Source: Brevundimonas sp. SORGH_AS_0993
GTDB taxonomy: Bacteria > Pseudomonadota > Alphaproteobacteria > Caulobacterales > Caulobacteraceae
Direction of reading: 5' to 3'
Length of the DNA: 64,000 nt
NCBI RefSeq assembly: GCF_030818545.1
Contig: NZ_JAUTAH010000001.1
Location: forward strand, 1,493,001 to 1,557,000
Shown: positions 52,630 through 60,527 of the stretch, piece after piece
Position numbering within the stretch: the first letter of the stretch is position 1
Layout: each line of letters begins with the position of its first letter
The notes under the pieces: model-generated
Database searches by the model: none
Told to the model about the DNA's origin: nothing
What the model saw: only the letters and a program-made list of their open reading frames with translations
Translations under genes and position numbers: made by a program

Positions 52630-54309
52630 TCAGGCCGACCGCTGCCTGATCGGCGCCGAACCGTCGGCCAGGCTTTCGGCCAGATAGACCTCGGCCTCCT
52701 GGGCCGGCAGGGCGGGGGCGTAGCCGAAGCCCTGGCCGTAGTGGCACTGGTCCTCCAGCAGCAGGCGGGCTAGTTCGGCGTTCTCCACCCCTTCGGCGAC
52801 GACCTCCAGCGACAGGTCGCGGCCCAGGTTGACCACCGACTTGACGATCTTGGCCGACCCCTCGTCCTTGTTCATCGTCAGAACGAAATAGCGGTCGATC
52901 TTCAGCGTATCGAACGGCAGGCGCGCCAGATAGGACAGGGACGAAAAGCCCGTGCCGAAGTCGTCCAGCGCCAGCGACGCTCCCACATCCTTCAGCGACT
53001 GAAGAATCTCGGCGGCGCGGGCGGTGTCGCGCATGATGTCGCCTTCGGTGACTTCCAACTTCAGGGCGCCCCTGGGCAGGCCGCTTTCCTTGATGACGCG
53101 GGCCACGTCCTCGCACAGGTGGGGACGTTCGATCTCACCCACCGACAGGTTGACGCTGCAGAACAGGCGACCCGCCATGGGGTGACGATCCAGCCATTCG
53201 GCCAGCTGGCGCGCCGACTGGGTCATCATCAGAAGGCCCAGGTCGTTCATCATGCCCAGATCGGCGGTCAGGCCCAGGAACTCGTCCGGCGGGACCAGGC
53301 CGCGACGCGGATGACGCCAGCGGGCCAGGGCCTCAAACCCCGCCACGGCCCCGGTGTTCAGGTTCACGATGGGCTGGAAGAAGGGCAGGATCTCGCCCCG
53401 CACGAAGGCGTTGCGCAGGTCCGCCTCCAGCGCCAGGCGGCTGAGACTGTCGCTTTCCAGGGCGCGGCCATAGGCGGCCGATCCGCCCCGGCCGGCGGTC
53501 TTGGCCGATTCCACCGCCAGTTCGACCCGGCGCAGCAGTTCGGCCGCGTCGGGGGCGTCGGGGCCGCCTTCGACCACCAGGGCGCCGATGGAAACGGTCG
53601 GATAGATGTCGAAGCCGGCGACGCGCAGCGGCTGTTCCAGCGCCTCGCGCACGCGATAGCTGGTGTGGCCGGCGGTGCGGGGCACGATGATGGCGAACTC
53701 GTCCTCGCCTATGCGGGCGGCCGAGGCGTCCTGGGGAAAGGCGGCGGCCAGGCGCGAGGCCAGGGCTGACAGCACCAGGTCCGTCCTTTCGTGGCCCAGG
53801 GCCTCGTTCAGGCGCCTCAGACGGTCCACATCGCCGACGACCAGTTCGTATTCGCCGGGCTGGGTCAGCACCTCCCCCACCCGAGCCAGGAAGGCGCGGC
53901 GGTCCAGAAGACCGGTCAGGACGTCGCGATCTAGGCCCGCCAGCCGCGTCTCCAGGGCCACCACGCCGGCGGCGCGCAGCCCGTCCTCCAGCCAGACGCC
54001 GCGCCAAACGCAGGTTTCGGACCCGCGCATGCGCAGGCGCACGACCACCTCGGTCCCTTCCGCCTTCGGCTTCAGCATCTGTTCGGCCAGGGCCCGGTCC
54101 TGCGGCAGGGCCAGGGCGACGAAGCCCGCGCCCGAACATTCCGGCGCCAGCGGCCCCAGGCCCAGGGCGCGCGTCGCGCCCGTGAACCGGATCTGATCCT
54201 CCGACGGCGTCCAGATCCACAGGGCGGTATCGGCGGCCGCCAACGCCTCGATGGCGGTCGTCGCATCCCAGGCCAGGGATCGGGCTCGGGTTTTCAAGGC
54301 GTTGCTCAT
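52630..54309 (-). CDS. pdeA: Cyclic di-GMP phosphodiesterase, PdeA-like (PAS-GEDEF-EAL)
   Basis: A 559-residue cytosolic regulator that degrades c-di-GMP. Residues ~20-125 look like a PAS-type sensor. Residues ~130-285 form a GGDEF domain whose signature is GEDEF (ARIGEDEFAIIV), the same degenerate form as Caulobacter PdeA (CC3396), where GTP binding activates the EAL domain rather than making c-di-GMP. The EAL domain follows: GFEALARW, SVNLSVGEIERP, LEVTEGDIM, LDDFGTGFSSLSYL and KIDRYF, with its active-site residues present, so it is probably catalytically competent. The acetyltransferase gene begins 4 bp upstream in the same operon. Confidence 0.92.
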   Translation of the reverse strand: MSNALKTRARSLAWDATTAIEALAAADTALWIWTPSEDQIRFTGATRALGLGPLAPECSGAGFVALALPQDRALAEQMLKPKAEGTEVVVRLRMRGSETCVWRGVWLEDGLRAAGVVALETRLAGLDRDVLTGLLDRRAFLARVGEVLTQPGEYELVVGDVDRLRRLNEALGHERTDLVLSALASRLAAAFPQDASAARIGEDEFAIIVPRTAGHTSYRVREALEQPLRVAGFDIYPTVSIGALVVEGGPDAPDAAELLRRVELAVESAKTAGRGGSAAYGRALESDSLSRLALEADLRNAFVRGEILPFFQPIVNLNTGAVAGFEALARWRHPRRGLVPPDEFLGLTADLGMMNDLGLLMMTQSARQLAEWLDRHPMAGRLFCSVNLSVGEIERPHLCEDVARVIKESGLPRGALKLEVTEGDIMRDTARAAEILQSLKDVGASLALDDFGTGFSSLSYLARLPFDTLKIDRYFVLTMNKDEGSAKIVKSVVNLGRDLSLEVVAEGVENAELARLLLEDQCHYGQGFGYAPALPAQEAEVYLAESLADGSAPIRQRSA

Positions 54310-54313
54310 TTCC

Positions 54314-54919
54314 TCACGGCAAAGGGGCTCGCCCGCTGCGATCGAACTCGTCCTCGACGAGGCCGAACAACAGATGGTCTGCCCACTCGCCGTTAATTTT
54401 CAAATAAGCCCGGGCTCTGCCCTCCTGCCGAAAACCCGATTTCTCGAGCACGCGGCGCGAACCGACATTGGTGGGCAGGCAGGCGGCCTCCAGCCGGTGC
54501 AGCTTGACCCGGTCGAAGGCGAAGCCGACCACGCCGCGCACCGCCGCCGTGGTGTGGCCCTGTCCGGCGAAAGGACGACCGATCCAGTAGCCCAATGTGC
54601 CCGTCTCGGCCACGCCGCGCCGCACGTTCGACAGGGTCACGGCCCCGGCAAGGGTCCGCCCCTCGTCGATGAAGACGAAGAAGGGCCAGGCGTTGCCCAG
54701 CTCCATTTCGCGCGCATAGATCGACAGGCGGCGGCGGAAGGCGGCCTTGGACAGGTCGTCGTCGGGCCAGGCCGGCTCCCACGGCTGAAGATAGTCGCGC
54801 GACAGGTCGCGCAGGGCCGCCCAGGCCGCATGGTCGGACGCGCGCGGCGGGCGCAGCAGCACCCCCTCGCCCCGGACCACCGGCCCGGTCACATCGCTCA
54901 TCCAGTCCAATAGGGCCAT
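54314..54919 (-). CDS. GNAT acetyltransferase, RimJ/RimL type
   Basis: A 201-residue N-acetyltransferase, probably acting on the N-terminal amine of a ribosomal or other protein. Signatures are VLLRPPRASDHAAWAAL, LGYWIGRPFAGQGHTTAAV (acetyl-CoA-binding loop) and LHRLEAACLPTNVGSRRVLEKSGF. ATG 54919 has GAGGGG just upstream. The pdeA gene starts four bases after its stop. The pairing of a RimJ-like gene with pdeA resembles the Caulobacter arrangement as I recall it. Confidence 0.9.
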   Translation of the reverse strand: MALLDWMSDVTGPVVRGEGVLLRPPRASDHAAWAALRDLSRDYLQPWEPAWPDDDLSKAAFRRRLSIYAREMELGNAWPFFVFIDEGRTLAGAVTLSNVRRGVAETGTLGYWIGRPFAGQGHTTAAVRGVVGFAFDRVKLHRLEAACLPTNVGSRRVLEKSGFRQEGRARAYLKINGEWADHLLFGLVEDEFDRSGRAPLP

Positions 54920-54954
54920 GACCCCTCATACACCAGGATCAGTGTGGCCTGCAC

Positions 54955-55548
54955 TCACGGTTCCGCCAAGAGCGTCGCGGTCAGCTTCAGCGCCAGATCC
55001 TGACCCAGGCCCTGGGGCGCCCCCAGCATGGGCGTCAATATGTCTCCGATCAGACCCTCGGCGAAGGCCATGTAGGCGGCCGTCATGACCAGAGACCGCG
55101 CGCGTTCCGCCGCGCGGGAATCGTCCGGCGCCATGGCCGCCAGGCGCTCGGCCAGATCGCGCACCACCTGGGCGAAGCTTTCGGCCCGTCCCTGTTCGCG
55201 CGCCAGGGCCAGCCAGGCGGCCATCTGCGAGGCGCCGCCCTTGCCGAAGGCGTCGAACACGACGGTCATCAGCCGACCCGGCTCGACATCCGCGCGCCCT
55301 TCGCCCAGGCCGTCTTCGATACGCCGGGCCAGGTCGCGCACCATCGCGTCCATCAGCGCGCCCTGAAGCCCCGCCGCCGAGCCGAAGTGGTGGATCAGAT
55401 TGGCGTGACCAACGCCCATCCGCTGTCCCACCGCCTTCAGCGTCACAGCCGCCGGGCCGCCCGACAGCAAGAGGTCGCGCGCCGCCTCCAGCGCCTCTTC
55501 GCGCGCGACCGAGCCGCGCCGCCGCCTCACCGGACCATTAGTTGACAT
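54955..55548 (-). CDS. TetR-family transcriptional regulator
   Basis: A 197-residue TetR repressor with the N-terminal helix-turn-helix EALEAARDLLLSGGPAAVTL and GHANLIHHFGSAAGLQGAL, and a helical ligand-binding domain. It is divergent from the metal-dependent hydrolase gene, its likely target. The ATG at 55548 lies inside a perfect operator palindrome, so a downstream GTG at 55530 (VRRRRGSVAREEALE) may be the real start. The ligand is unknown. Confidence 0.87.
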   Translation of the reverse strand: MSTNGPVRRRRGSVAREEALEAARDLLLSGGPAAVTLKAVGQRMGVGHANLIHHFGSAAGLQGALMDAMVRDLARRIEDGLGEGRADVEPGRLMTVVFDAFGKGGASQMAAWLALAREQGRAESFAQVVRDLAERLAAMAPDDSRAAERARSLVMTAAYMAFAEGLIGDILTPMLGAPQGLGQDLALKLTATLLAEP

Positions 55549-55556
55549 TGATGTCA
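55543..55556. promoter_or_regulatory. Probable TetR operator
   Basis: Palindrome TGACAT-TG-ATGTCA in the 60-bp gap between the divergent TetR and hydrolase genes. It includes the first possible TetR start codon. Further related half-sites (GTTGACA, CAGTTAAC) extend it on both sides. Confidence 0.7.
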
Positions 55557-55608
55557 GTTAACTCCATGTTCCGCTCGAAATCGACGACAAACGCCGAGGA
55601 GCCGCAAA

Positions 55609-56445
55609 ATGGCGAAATCCGCCACCCCCGCCGACCTCCAGATCAAGCCGCGCGACCTGCATATCGACCGCGAAGCCGCGACGCCACGCTGGTGGCTGAA
55701 CGGCGACCCGTTCGGCACGGCCGTGATGAACGCCCTCAGCCTGACCTTCCCCGACGGCGAGCGGTTCTTCATCCAGTCGGTCAAGCGGTTCGCCAAGGAC
55801 GCGCCGCCGGCCCTGGCCGCCGACATCCGCGCCTTCACCGTTCAGGAAGGCGCCCACACCCGCGAACACATGGCCTTCAACGCCATCACCGCCCGAGCCG
55901 GCTACGAGACCGCCGAGATCGAGGCCCATGTGACGGCCCGCCTGAACATCGCCCGCGCCCGCCCGGCCCTGGCCCAGCTGGCGGCGACCATGGCGCTGGA
56001 GCATTTCACCGCCGCCTTCGCCCACAGGCTGCTGGCGGACCCCGACTTTCTGAAGGGATCGCCGCCCGATCTGGCCCGCCTGTGGCGCTGGCACGCCATC
56101 GAGGAGATCGAGCACAAGGGCGTGGCCTATGACGTCTTCCTGTACGCGACCCGCGATCTCAGCCCGCTGAAACGCTGGCGCATACGGCGCTGGGCCATGG
56201 TCCTGACGACCCTTCTTTTCACACGGACGGTGCGCGAGACGACGCTGATGCTGCTGAAACAGGACGGAATCGTGGGCTGGAAGGCGCGGTTTGGCCTGTT
56301 CCGCTGGCTGTGGCTGAAGCCGGGTTTGTATCGGCGGATGATCGGGGACTATCTGGCCTTCTACAAGCCCGACTTCCATCCGTGGCAGGTGGACGACCGC
56401 GACCTGATCGCCGACGCCGAGGCGGGGCTGGCCCAGGCCGCCTGA
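55609..56445 (+). CDS. Predicted metal-dependent hydrolase (PF10118-type)
   Basis: A 278-residue helical protein of the family called metal-dependent hydrolase. Conserved acidic and histidine residues are in FTVQEGAHTREHMAFN and TMALEHFTAAFAH, and again in WRWHAIEEIEHKGVAYDVF. These E..H and EEIEH motifs look like a ferritin-like di-iron carboxylate site, so an oxygenase/desaturase-type activity is possible despite the family name. The family pairs often with TetR regulators, as here with the divergent gene. ATG 55609 is preceded by GAGGAG. Confidence 0.87.
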   Translation: MAKSATPADLQIKPRDLHIDREAATPRWWLNGDPFGTAVMNALSLTFPDGERFFIQSVKRFAKDAPPALAADIRAFTVQEGAHTREHMAFNAITARAGYETAEIEAHVTARLNIARARPALAQLAATMALEHFTAAFAHRLLADPDFLKGSPPDLARLWRWHAIEEIEHKGVAYDVFLYATRDLSPLKRWRIRRWAMVLTTLLFTRTVRETTLMLLKQDGIVGWKARFGLFRWLWLKPGLYRRMIGDYLAFYKPDFHPWQVDDRDLIADAEAGLAQAA

Positions 56446-56551
56446 CAAGCCGCCCGATCGGACGGCCGGATTTTTCGCATCGTCGGTGAAGACGGCGACG
56501 GAGATTTTAGCCCGTTACGTTATACTCCTCGGGGGCGACGAGGAGACTGCA

Positions 56552-57976
56552 ATGGCTGCATCCGCGCATGACGCCGCCTTGGCCCTGACCCGGCTTGGCC
56601 TGGGCGCGCGGCCCGGCGAGATCGCCCGCGTCGCGCCCGATCCGCGCGGCTGGCTGACTGCCCAGGTCCGGCCTCAGGGCGCGCCCCAACCGCCTGGCGA
56701 CTTTCCCGACTCGGCCCGGCGTCTGGACCAGCTTCAGGACTATCGCGCCGCCGCGTCCCGGCCGGCCACGCCGCCAGGTCCGGCGGCTTGGGCCATGCCC
56801 GGCGTCATGCCCGGCGCCGTGGACCCCGCCGCCGAGGCCCAGCGCGAGGCGCGCCAGGCGGCGCGGCGCGCCATCGCCGACGACACGGACCAGGCCTTCC
56901 TGGCGCGCGCCCGCTTCGCCGCCACGACCGACGACGGCTTTGCGGAAAGATGGGCCCTGTTCTGGTCGAACCTGTTCACCGTCTCCCTGGTCAAGTTCGA
57001 CGCCGGCGCCTTGGCCGACCCGTTCGAGCGCGAGGCGATCCGCCCCCACGTCTTCGGCCAGTTCGAGGATCTGGCCCTGGCCGCGGAACAGCACCCCGCC
57101 ATGCTGTTCTATCTGGATCAGGCGCGCTCCGTCGGGCCGGACAGTCCCGCCGGGCGCCGCCGCTCGGCCGGACTGAACGAGAACCTGGCACGCGAAATGA
57201 TGGAGTTGCACACCGTCGGCGTCGACGGCGGCTACACGCAGGGCGATGTGACCGAACTGGCCCGCGCCCTGACCGGCTGGTCCACGCCGAACGCCCGCGA
57301 CCGCGACAATGGCGTCACGGGCGCTTTCCTGTTCCGCGCCAATGTGCATGAGCCGGGCGCCCGCACCGTCATGGGCAAGACCTATCGCCAGGCGGGCCTG
57401 GCCCAGGGGCAGGCGATCCTGCGCGACCTGGCCCGCAACCCGGCCACGGCGCGGCGTCTGTCGCACCGGATCGCGGCCCATTTCGTCGCCGACGACCCGC
57501 CCCCGGCCCTGGCGGCGCGGCTGGAGCGGATCTGGACGCGCACGGGCGGCGACCTGTCCCAGGTGGCCCAGGCCCTGATCGCCGCGCCCGAGATCTGGAC
57601 GCCCCAGCCTGCCAAGGTGAAGACGCCATATGAGTTCGTGGTGTCCGCCCATCGCGCCCTGGGCGTCTGGCCCCAGCGGCTTCCCCCCTTGCGCCAGGCC
57701 CTGATCGCCATGGGCCAGCCGCCGTTCTCGCCGCCCTCGCCACAGGGATGGCCCGATGCCGCCGGCGACTGGGCCGGGCCGGACGCCCTGGTCAAGCGGC
57801 TGGACTGGTCGCGCGCCATGGCCGAGAGCGCGCGGGGCGCCGATCCCGTCCAGACCGCAGACCAGGCCCTGGGCGACCGCATGAGCGCGCGCACCCGACA
57901 GAGCGTCGCCCGCGCCGAAAGCCGCCCCGAAGCCCTCGCCCTTCTGTTCATGTCGCCGGAGTTCCAGCGCCGATGA
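56552..57976 (+). CDS. DUF1800 family protein
   Basis: A 474-residue protein with ALALTRLGLGARPGEIAR at the N-terminus and ERWALFWSNLFTV, NENLAREMMELHTVGVDGGY and DVTELARALTGWS, the DUF1800 pattern. No clear signal peptide is seen. ATG 56552 has GAGGAG about seven bases upstream; an earlier ATG at 56486 is not needed. It is coupled by ATGA to the DUF1501 gene. The two families almost always occur as neighbours; their role is unknown, with suggestions of cell-surface or periplasmic enzymes. Confidence 0.92.
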   Translation: MAASAHDAALALTRLGLGARPGEIARVAPDPRGWLTAQVRPQGAPQPPGDFPDSARRLDQLQDYRAAASRPATPPGPAAWAMPGVMPGAVDPAAEAQREARQAARRAIADDTDQAFLARARFAATTDDGFAERWALFWSNLFTVSLVKFDAGALADPFEREAIRPHVFGQFEDLALAAEQHPAMLFYLDQARSVGPDSPAGRRRSAGLNENLAREMMELHTVGVDGGYTQGDVTELARALTGWSTPNARDRDNGVTGAFLFRANVHEPGARTVMGKTYRQAGLAQGQAILRDLARNPATARRLSHRIAAHFVADDPPPALAARLERIWTRTGGDLSQVAQALIAAPEIWTPQPAKVKTPYEFVVSAHRALGVWPQRLPPLRQALIAMGQPPFSPPSPQGWPDAAGDWAGPDALVKRLDWSRAMAESARGADPVQTADQALGDRMSARTRQSVARAESRPEALALLFMSPEFQRR

Positions 57977-59151
57977 CCCGCTTCGCCCTTGATCGCCGCG
58001 CCCTGTTGGGCGGGGCCGCCGCCGGGATCAGCCTGGCCTTCGCCGGGCGTGTCTCGGCCCTGTCGCCAGCCGCCCGCCCCAAGCTGGTCGTGCTGATCGC
58101 GCGCGGGGCCATGGACGGCCTGTCCGTCACGCCGCCCTATGGCGACGCCGCCTATGTTCCGCTGCGCGGCGGACTGGCCGTGCCTCCGCCGGGCCAGCCG
58201 GACGGCGCCCTGCCCCTGGGCGAGGGTTTCGGCCTGCATCCGGCCCTGACGGGACTGCACGGCCTGTACGGTCGGGGACAGCTGCGCTTCGCGCCCGCCG
58301 TGGCCCTGCCCGTGCGCATCCGTTCGCATTTCGAGGCGCAGGACGTGCTGGAGAACGGCGCCGCCACCCTGCGCCGGCGGGAGGACGGCTGGTTGAACCG
58401 CGCCATCGCCGCCGCCGGGGGGCGGCCCCTGAAGGGGCTGTCGATCGGCGCCCAGACGCCGCTGATCCTGCGCGGAGACGCGGCCGTCTCAAGCTGGTCG
58501 CCGGGCAGTCAGGTGCGGCCCGACGACCGCCTGGCCCTGCGGCTGCAGGACCTCTATGCCGACGATCCGCTGCTGGGGCCGAACCTGATGCGAGGCCTGG
58601 CGACCGAGACCCAGGCCGAGGCTTCGGGCGACGGGTCTGTGCGCCGCAACGATGCGCGCGCCCTGGGGGAGGCGGTGGCCCGGCTGATGACGGGCGCGGA
58701 GGGGGCCGACGTCGTCGCCGTCTCCCTGGACGGCTGGGACACCCACGCGGGCCAGAAGGCCCAGCTCCAGACGCGGCTGACCGGGCTGGACCAGCTGACC
58801 ACCGGCCTGATGACGGCGCTGGGCGACGACTGGCGCCGCACCCTGGTGGTGGCGGCCACGGAGTTCGGCCGCACCGCCCGCGCCAACGGGACGCAAGGGA
58901 CCGATCACGGCACGGCCTCGTCCCTGCTGCTGGCCGGCGGCGCCCTGAAGCGCGGCGGGCCGGTCGGCGACTGGCCCACCCTGGCCCAGGGTCAGCTGTT
59001 CGAGGATCGAGACCTGCGCCCGACCCTGGACATCCGATCCGTGTTCAAGGGCGTCCTGCGCGACCACATGGGCATCGACCGGGCGGCGCTGGATACGCGC
59101 GTCTTCCCCGACAGCGCGGCCGAGGCGCCGGTTCTGGCCGGGCTGGCTTAA
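57973..59151 (+). CDS. DUF1501 family protein, sulfatase-like fold
   Basis: A 392-residue exported protein. The N-terminus has a DRRALLGGAAAGISLAFAG stretch that resembles a Tat signal, with a near twin-arginine (DRRALLGG). The body shows LVVLIARGAMDGLSVTPP, AVSLDGWDTHAGQKAQL and TLVVAATEFGRTARANGTQG with TDHGTASSLLLAGG, characteristic of DUF1501, an alkaline-phosphatase-like fold with metal-binding Asp/His. Start ATG overlaps the DUF1800 stop. The pair acts together in an unknown periplasmic process. Confidence 0.92.
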   Translation: MTRFALDRRALLGGAAAGISLAFAGRVSALSPAARPKLVVLIARGAMDGLSVTPPYGDAAYVPLRGGLAVPPPGQPDGALPLGEGFGLHPALTGLHGLYGRGQLRFAPAVALPVRIRSHFEAQDVLENGAATLRRREDGWLNRAIAAAGGRPLKGLSIGAQTPLILRGDAAVSSWSPGSQVRPDDRLALRLQDLYADDPLLGPNLMRGLATETQAEASGDGSVRRNDARALGEAVARLMTGAEGADVVAVSLDGWDTHAGQKAQLQTRLTGLDQLTTGLMTALGDDWRRTLVVAATEFGRTARANGTQGTDHGTASSLLLAGGALKRGGPVGDWPTLAQGQLFEDRDLRPTLDIRSVFKGVLRDHMGIDRAALDTRVFPDSAAEAPVLAGLA

Positions 59152-59172
59152 GCAGGCTGGCGTAAGGCGGGA

Positions 59173-59364
59173 TCAGGCGGCCTGGGCCGCCGTCGCCTTG
59201 CAGATGCGGTTCAGATCGGCGCGGATCGACGCCCCCTGGAAATGGGAGATGTCGGCGTTCGAGTAGCCCTCGGCCGACAGGGCCTTCACGACATCGCCGG
59301 TGTTCAGACATTCGGGCGTCCGGGCAAGCTGGTAGGCACGCTCGACCACATGGGTGCGGTTCAT
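59173..59364 (-). CDS. Small conserved hypothetical protein
   Basis: A 63-residue soluble protein, MNRTHVVERAYQLARTPECL then GDVVKALSAEGYSNADISHF and ADLNRICKATAA. It appears to be a small helical protein with a HTH-like middle; I recall similar short proteins in Alphaproteobacteria but cannot name a family. Codon use is typical of the chromosome and the start has AAGGTC upstream (GAAAGGTCTACC before ATG). It is divergent from the cold-shock gene across 235 bp. Confidence 0.7.
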   Translation of the reverse strand: MNRTHVVERAYQLARTPECLNTGDVVKALSAEGYSNADISHFQGASIRADLNRICKATAAQAA

Positions 59365-59599
59365 GACGGTAGACCTTTCGTGAGCAGAGACAACGCCTTG
59401 GAAGCGCGGCCGTTCCGTCGCCCAACCGCCCTAATTCGCCCCGCCTTGCTTTTATCCGAAAAGCCTGCGCTAATGAGCCTCGTCGATCTCTCTGCGTAAC
59501 GCCCACTCTCCTTGCGAACGCATGAGTCCAGGCCGATCCCATTCAGACCCGACAGGCCGCAGGGACGTTCCCTCGGTCAACTTCTAACGGAGGTCTAAA

Positions 59600-59809
59600 A
59601 TGGCTACCGGCACTGTCAAATGGTTCAACCCCACCAAGGGTTACGGCTTCATTCAACCCGACGACGGCGGCAAGGACGTCTTCGTCCACATCTCGGCCGT
59701 CGAAGCCGCCGGCCTGCGCGGCCTGGACGAAAACCAGAAGGTTTCCTACGAGCTGGAACGCGACAAGCGTTCGGGCAAGGAATCGGCTGGCCAGCTCCAG
59801 ACCGCCTAA
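59600..59809 (+). CDS. Cold-shock protein, CspA family
   Basis: A 69-residue single OB-fold RNA/ssDNA chaperone. RNP1 KGYGFIQP and RNP2 VFVHIS are present, and the start [17 protein letters not shown] is canonical. GGAGGT lies seven bases before ATG. The 235-bp gap upstream contains no gene; it probably includes a long 5' leader, as usual for cold-shock genes, but I see no defined thermosensor structure. A strong terminator follows 23 bp after the stop. Confidence 0.96.
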   Translation: MATGTVKWFNPTKGYGFIQPDDGGKDVFVHISAVEAAGLRGLDENQKVSYELERDKRSGKESAGQLQTA

Positions 59810-59832
59810 GGTCGGACCCATCCGAAACGACG

Positions 59833-59862
59833 ACGGCGGCCCCGCAACGGGCCGCCGTTTTC
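59833..59862 (+). terminator. Intrinsic terminator of the cold-shock gene
   Basis: Perfect 10-bp stem ACGGCGGCCC / GGGCCGCCGT, loop CGCAAC, followed by TTTTC. Confidence 0.92.
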
Positions 59863-59907
59863 AATTGGGCGAAGGGTCCGCCGCAGGGCCTCTGCAGCTC
59901 GGGCGTC

Positions 59908-60462
59908 TCACCCCTTCGTCTTCTCGATCCACGCCGCGAAGGCGTCCGTGAAGCTGTTGAGGAATTGGCGGGTGTCGTCCTTCTTCAGTTGGCCGTTCTC
60001 GTCCAGCAGGCTGGCGACGTTGCCGATATAGGCCTCGGGCTGCTGCATGGTGGGCATGTGCAGGAAGACCAGGGGCTGGCGCAGATGGTGGTTGGCGCCG
60101 AAGCCGCCCAGCGCGCCGGGCGACACGCTGACGATGGCCGCTGGCTTGCCCGACCAGACGCTTTGCCCGTAGGGGCGCGAGCCGACGTCCAGGGCGTTCT
60201 TCAGGGCGCCGGGGATGGAACGGTTGTACTCCGGCGTCACGAACAGCACCGCCTCGGTCGCCGAGATTTCGTCCCGGAAGCGGGTCCAGGCCGGGGGCGG
60301 CGTGTCCGTCTCCAGATCGGGATCGTACAGGGGCAGGTCGTCGATCTGGACCGGCTCGATCTCCAGGCCGGGCGCGGCGATGGCCTTCATCGCCAGGCCG
60401 ATGGCGCGCGAATAGGAGCCCTTGCGCAGGCTGCCGACGATCAGGGCGACGCGGACGGGCAT
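59908..60462 (-). CDS. NADPH-dependent FMN reductase family protein
   Basis: A 184-residue flavodoxin-like quinone/chromate reductase. Signatures are VALIVGSLRKGSYSRAIG (FMN phosphate loop), FVTPEYNRSIPGALKNALD and WSGKPAAIVSVSPGALGGFG. It uses NADPH to reduce quinones, azo compounds or FMN. ATG 60462 has GGAGA six bases upstream and is preferred over ATG 60492. It is monocistronic; the M16 peptidase gene ends 66 bp upstream. Confidence 0.93.
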   Translation of the reverse strand: MPVRVALIVGSLRKGSYSRAIGLAMKAIAAPGLEIEPVQIDDLPLYDPDLETDTPPPAWTRFRDEISATEAVLFVTPEYNRSIPGALKNALDVGSRPYGQSVWSGKPAAIVSVSPGALGGFGANHHLRQPLVFLHMPTMQQPEAYIGNVASLLDENGQLKKDDTRQFLNSFTDAFAAWIEKTKG

Positions 60463-60527
60463 GACATCTCCGGGATTTGAAAGCGTCAACATAACCCGAA
60501 AGAGCCGCCGCGCGTTCCTGCAAAAAC

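Noticed and set aside
53690..53710. Diguanylate cyclase activity of the GGDEF domain in the pdeA-like gene
   Set aside because: The motif is GEDEF with loss of the second glycine, the known inactive form.
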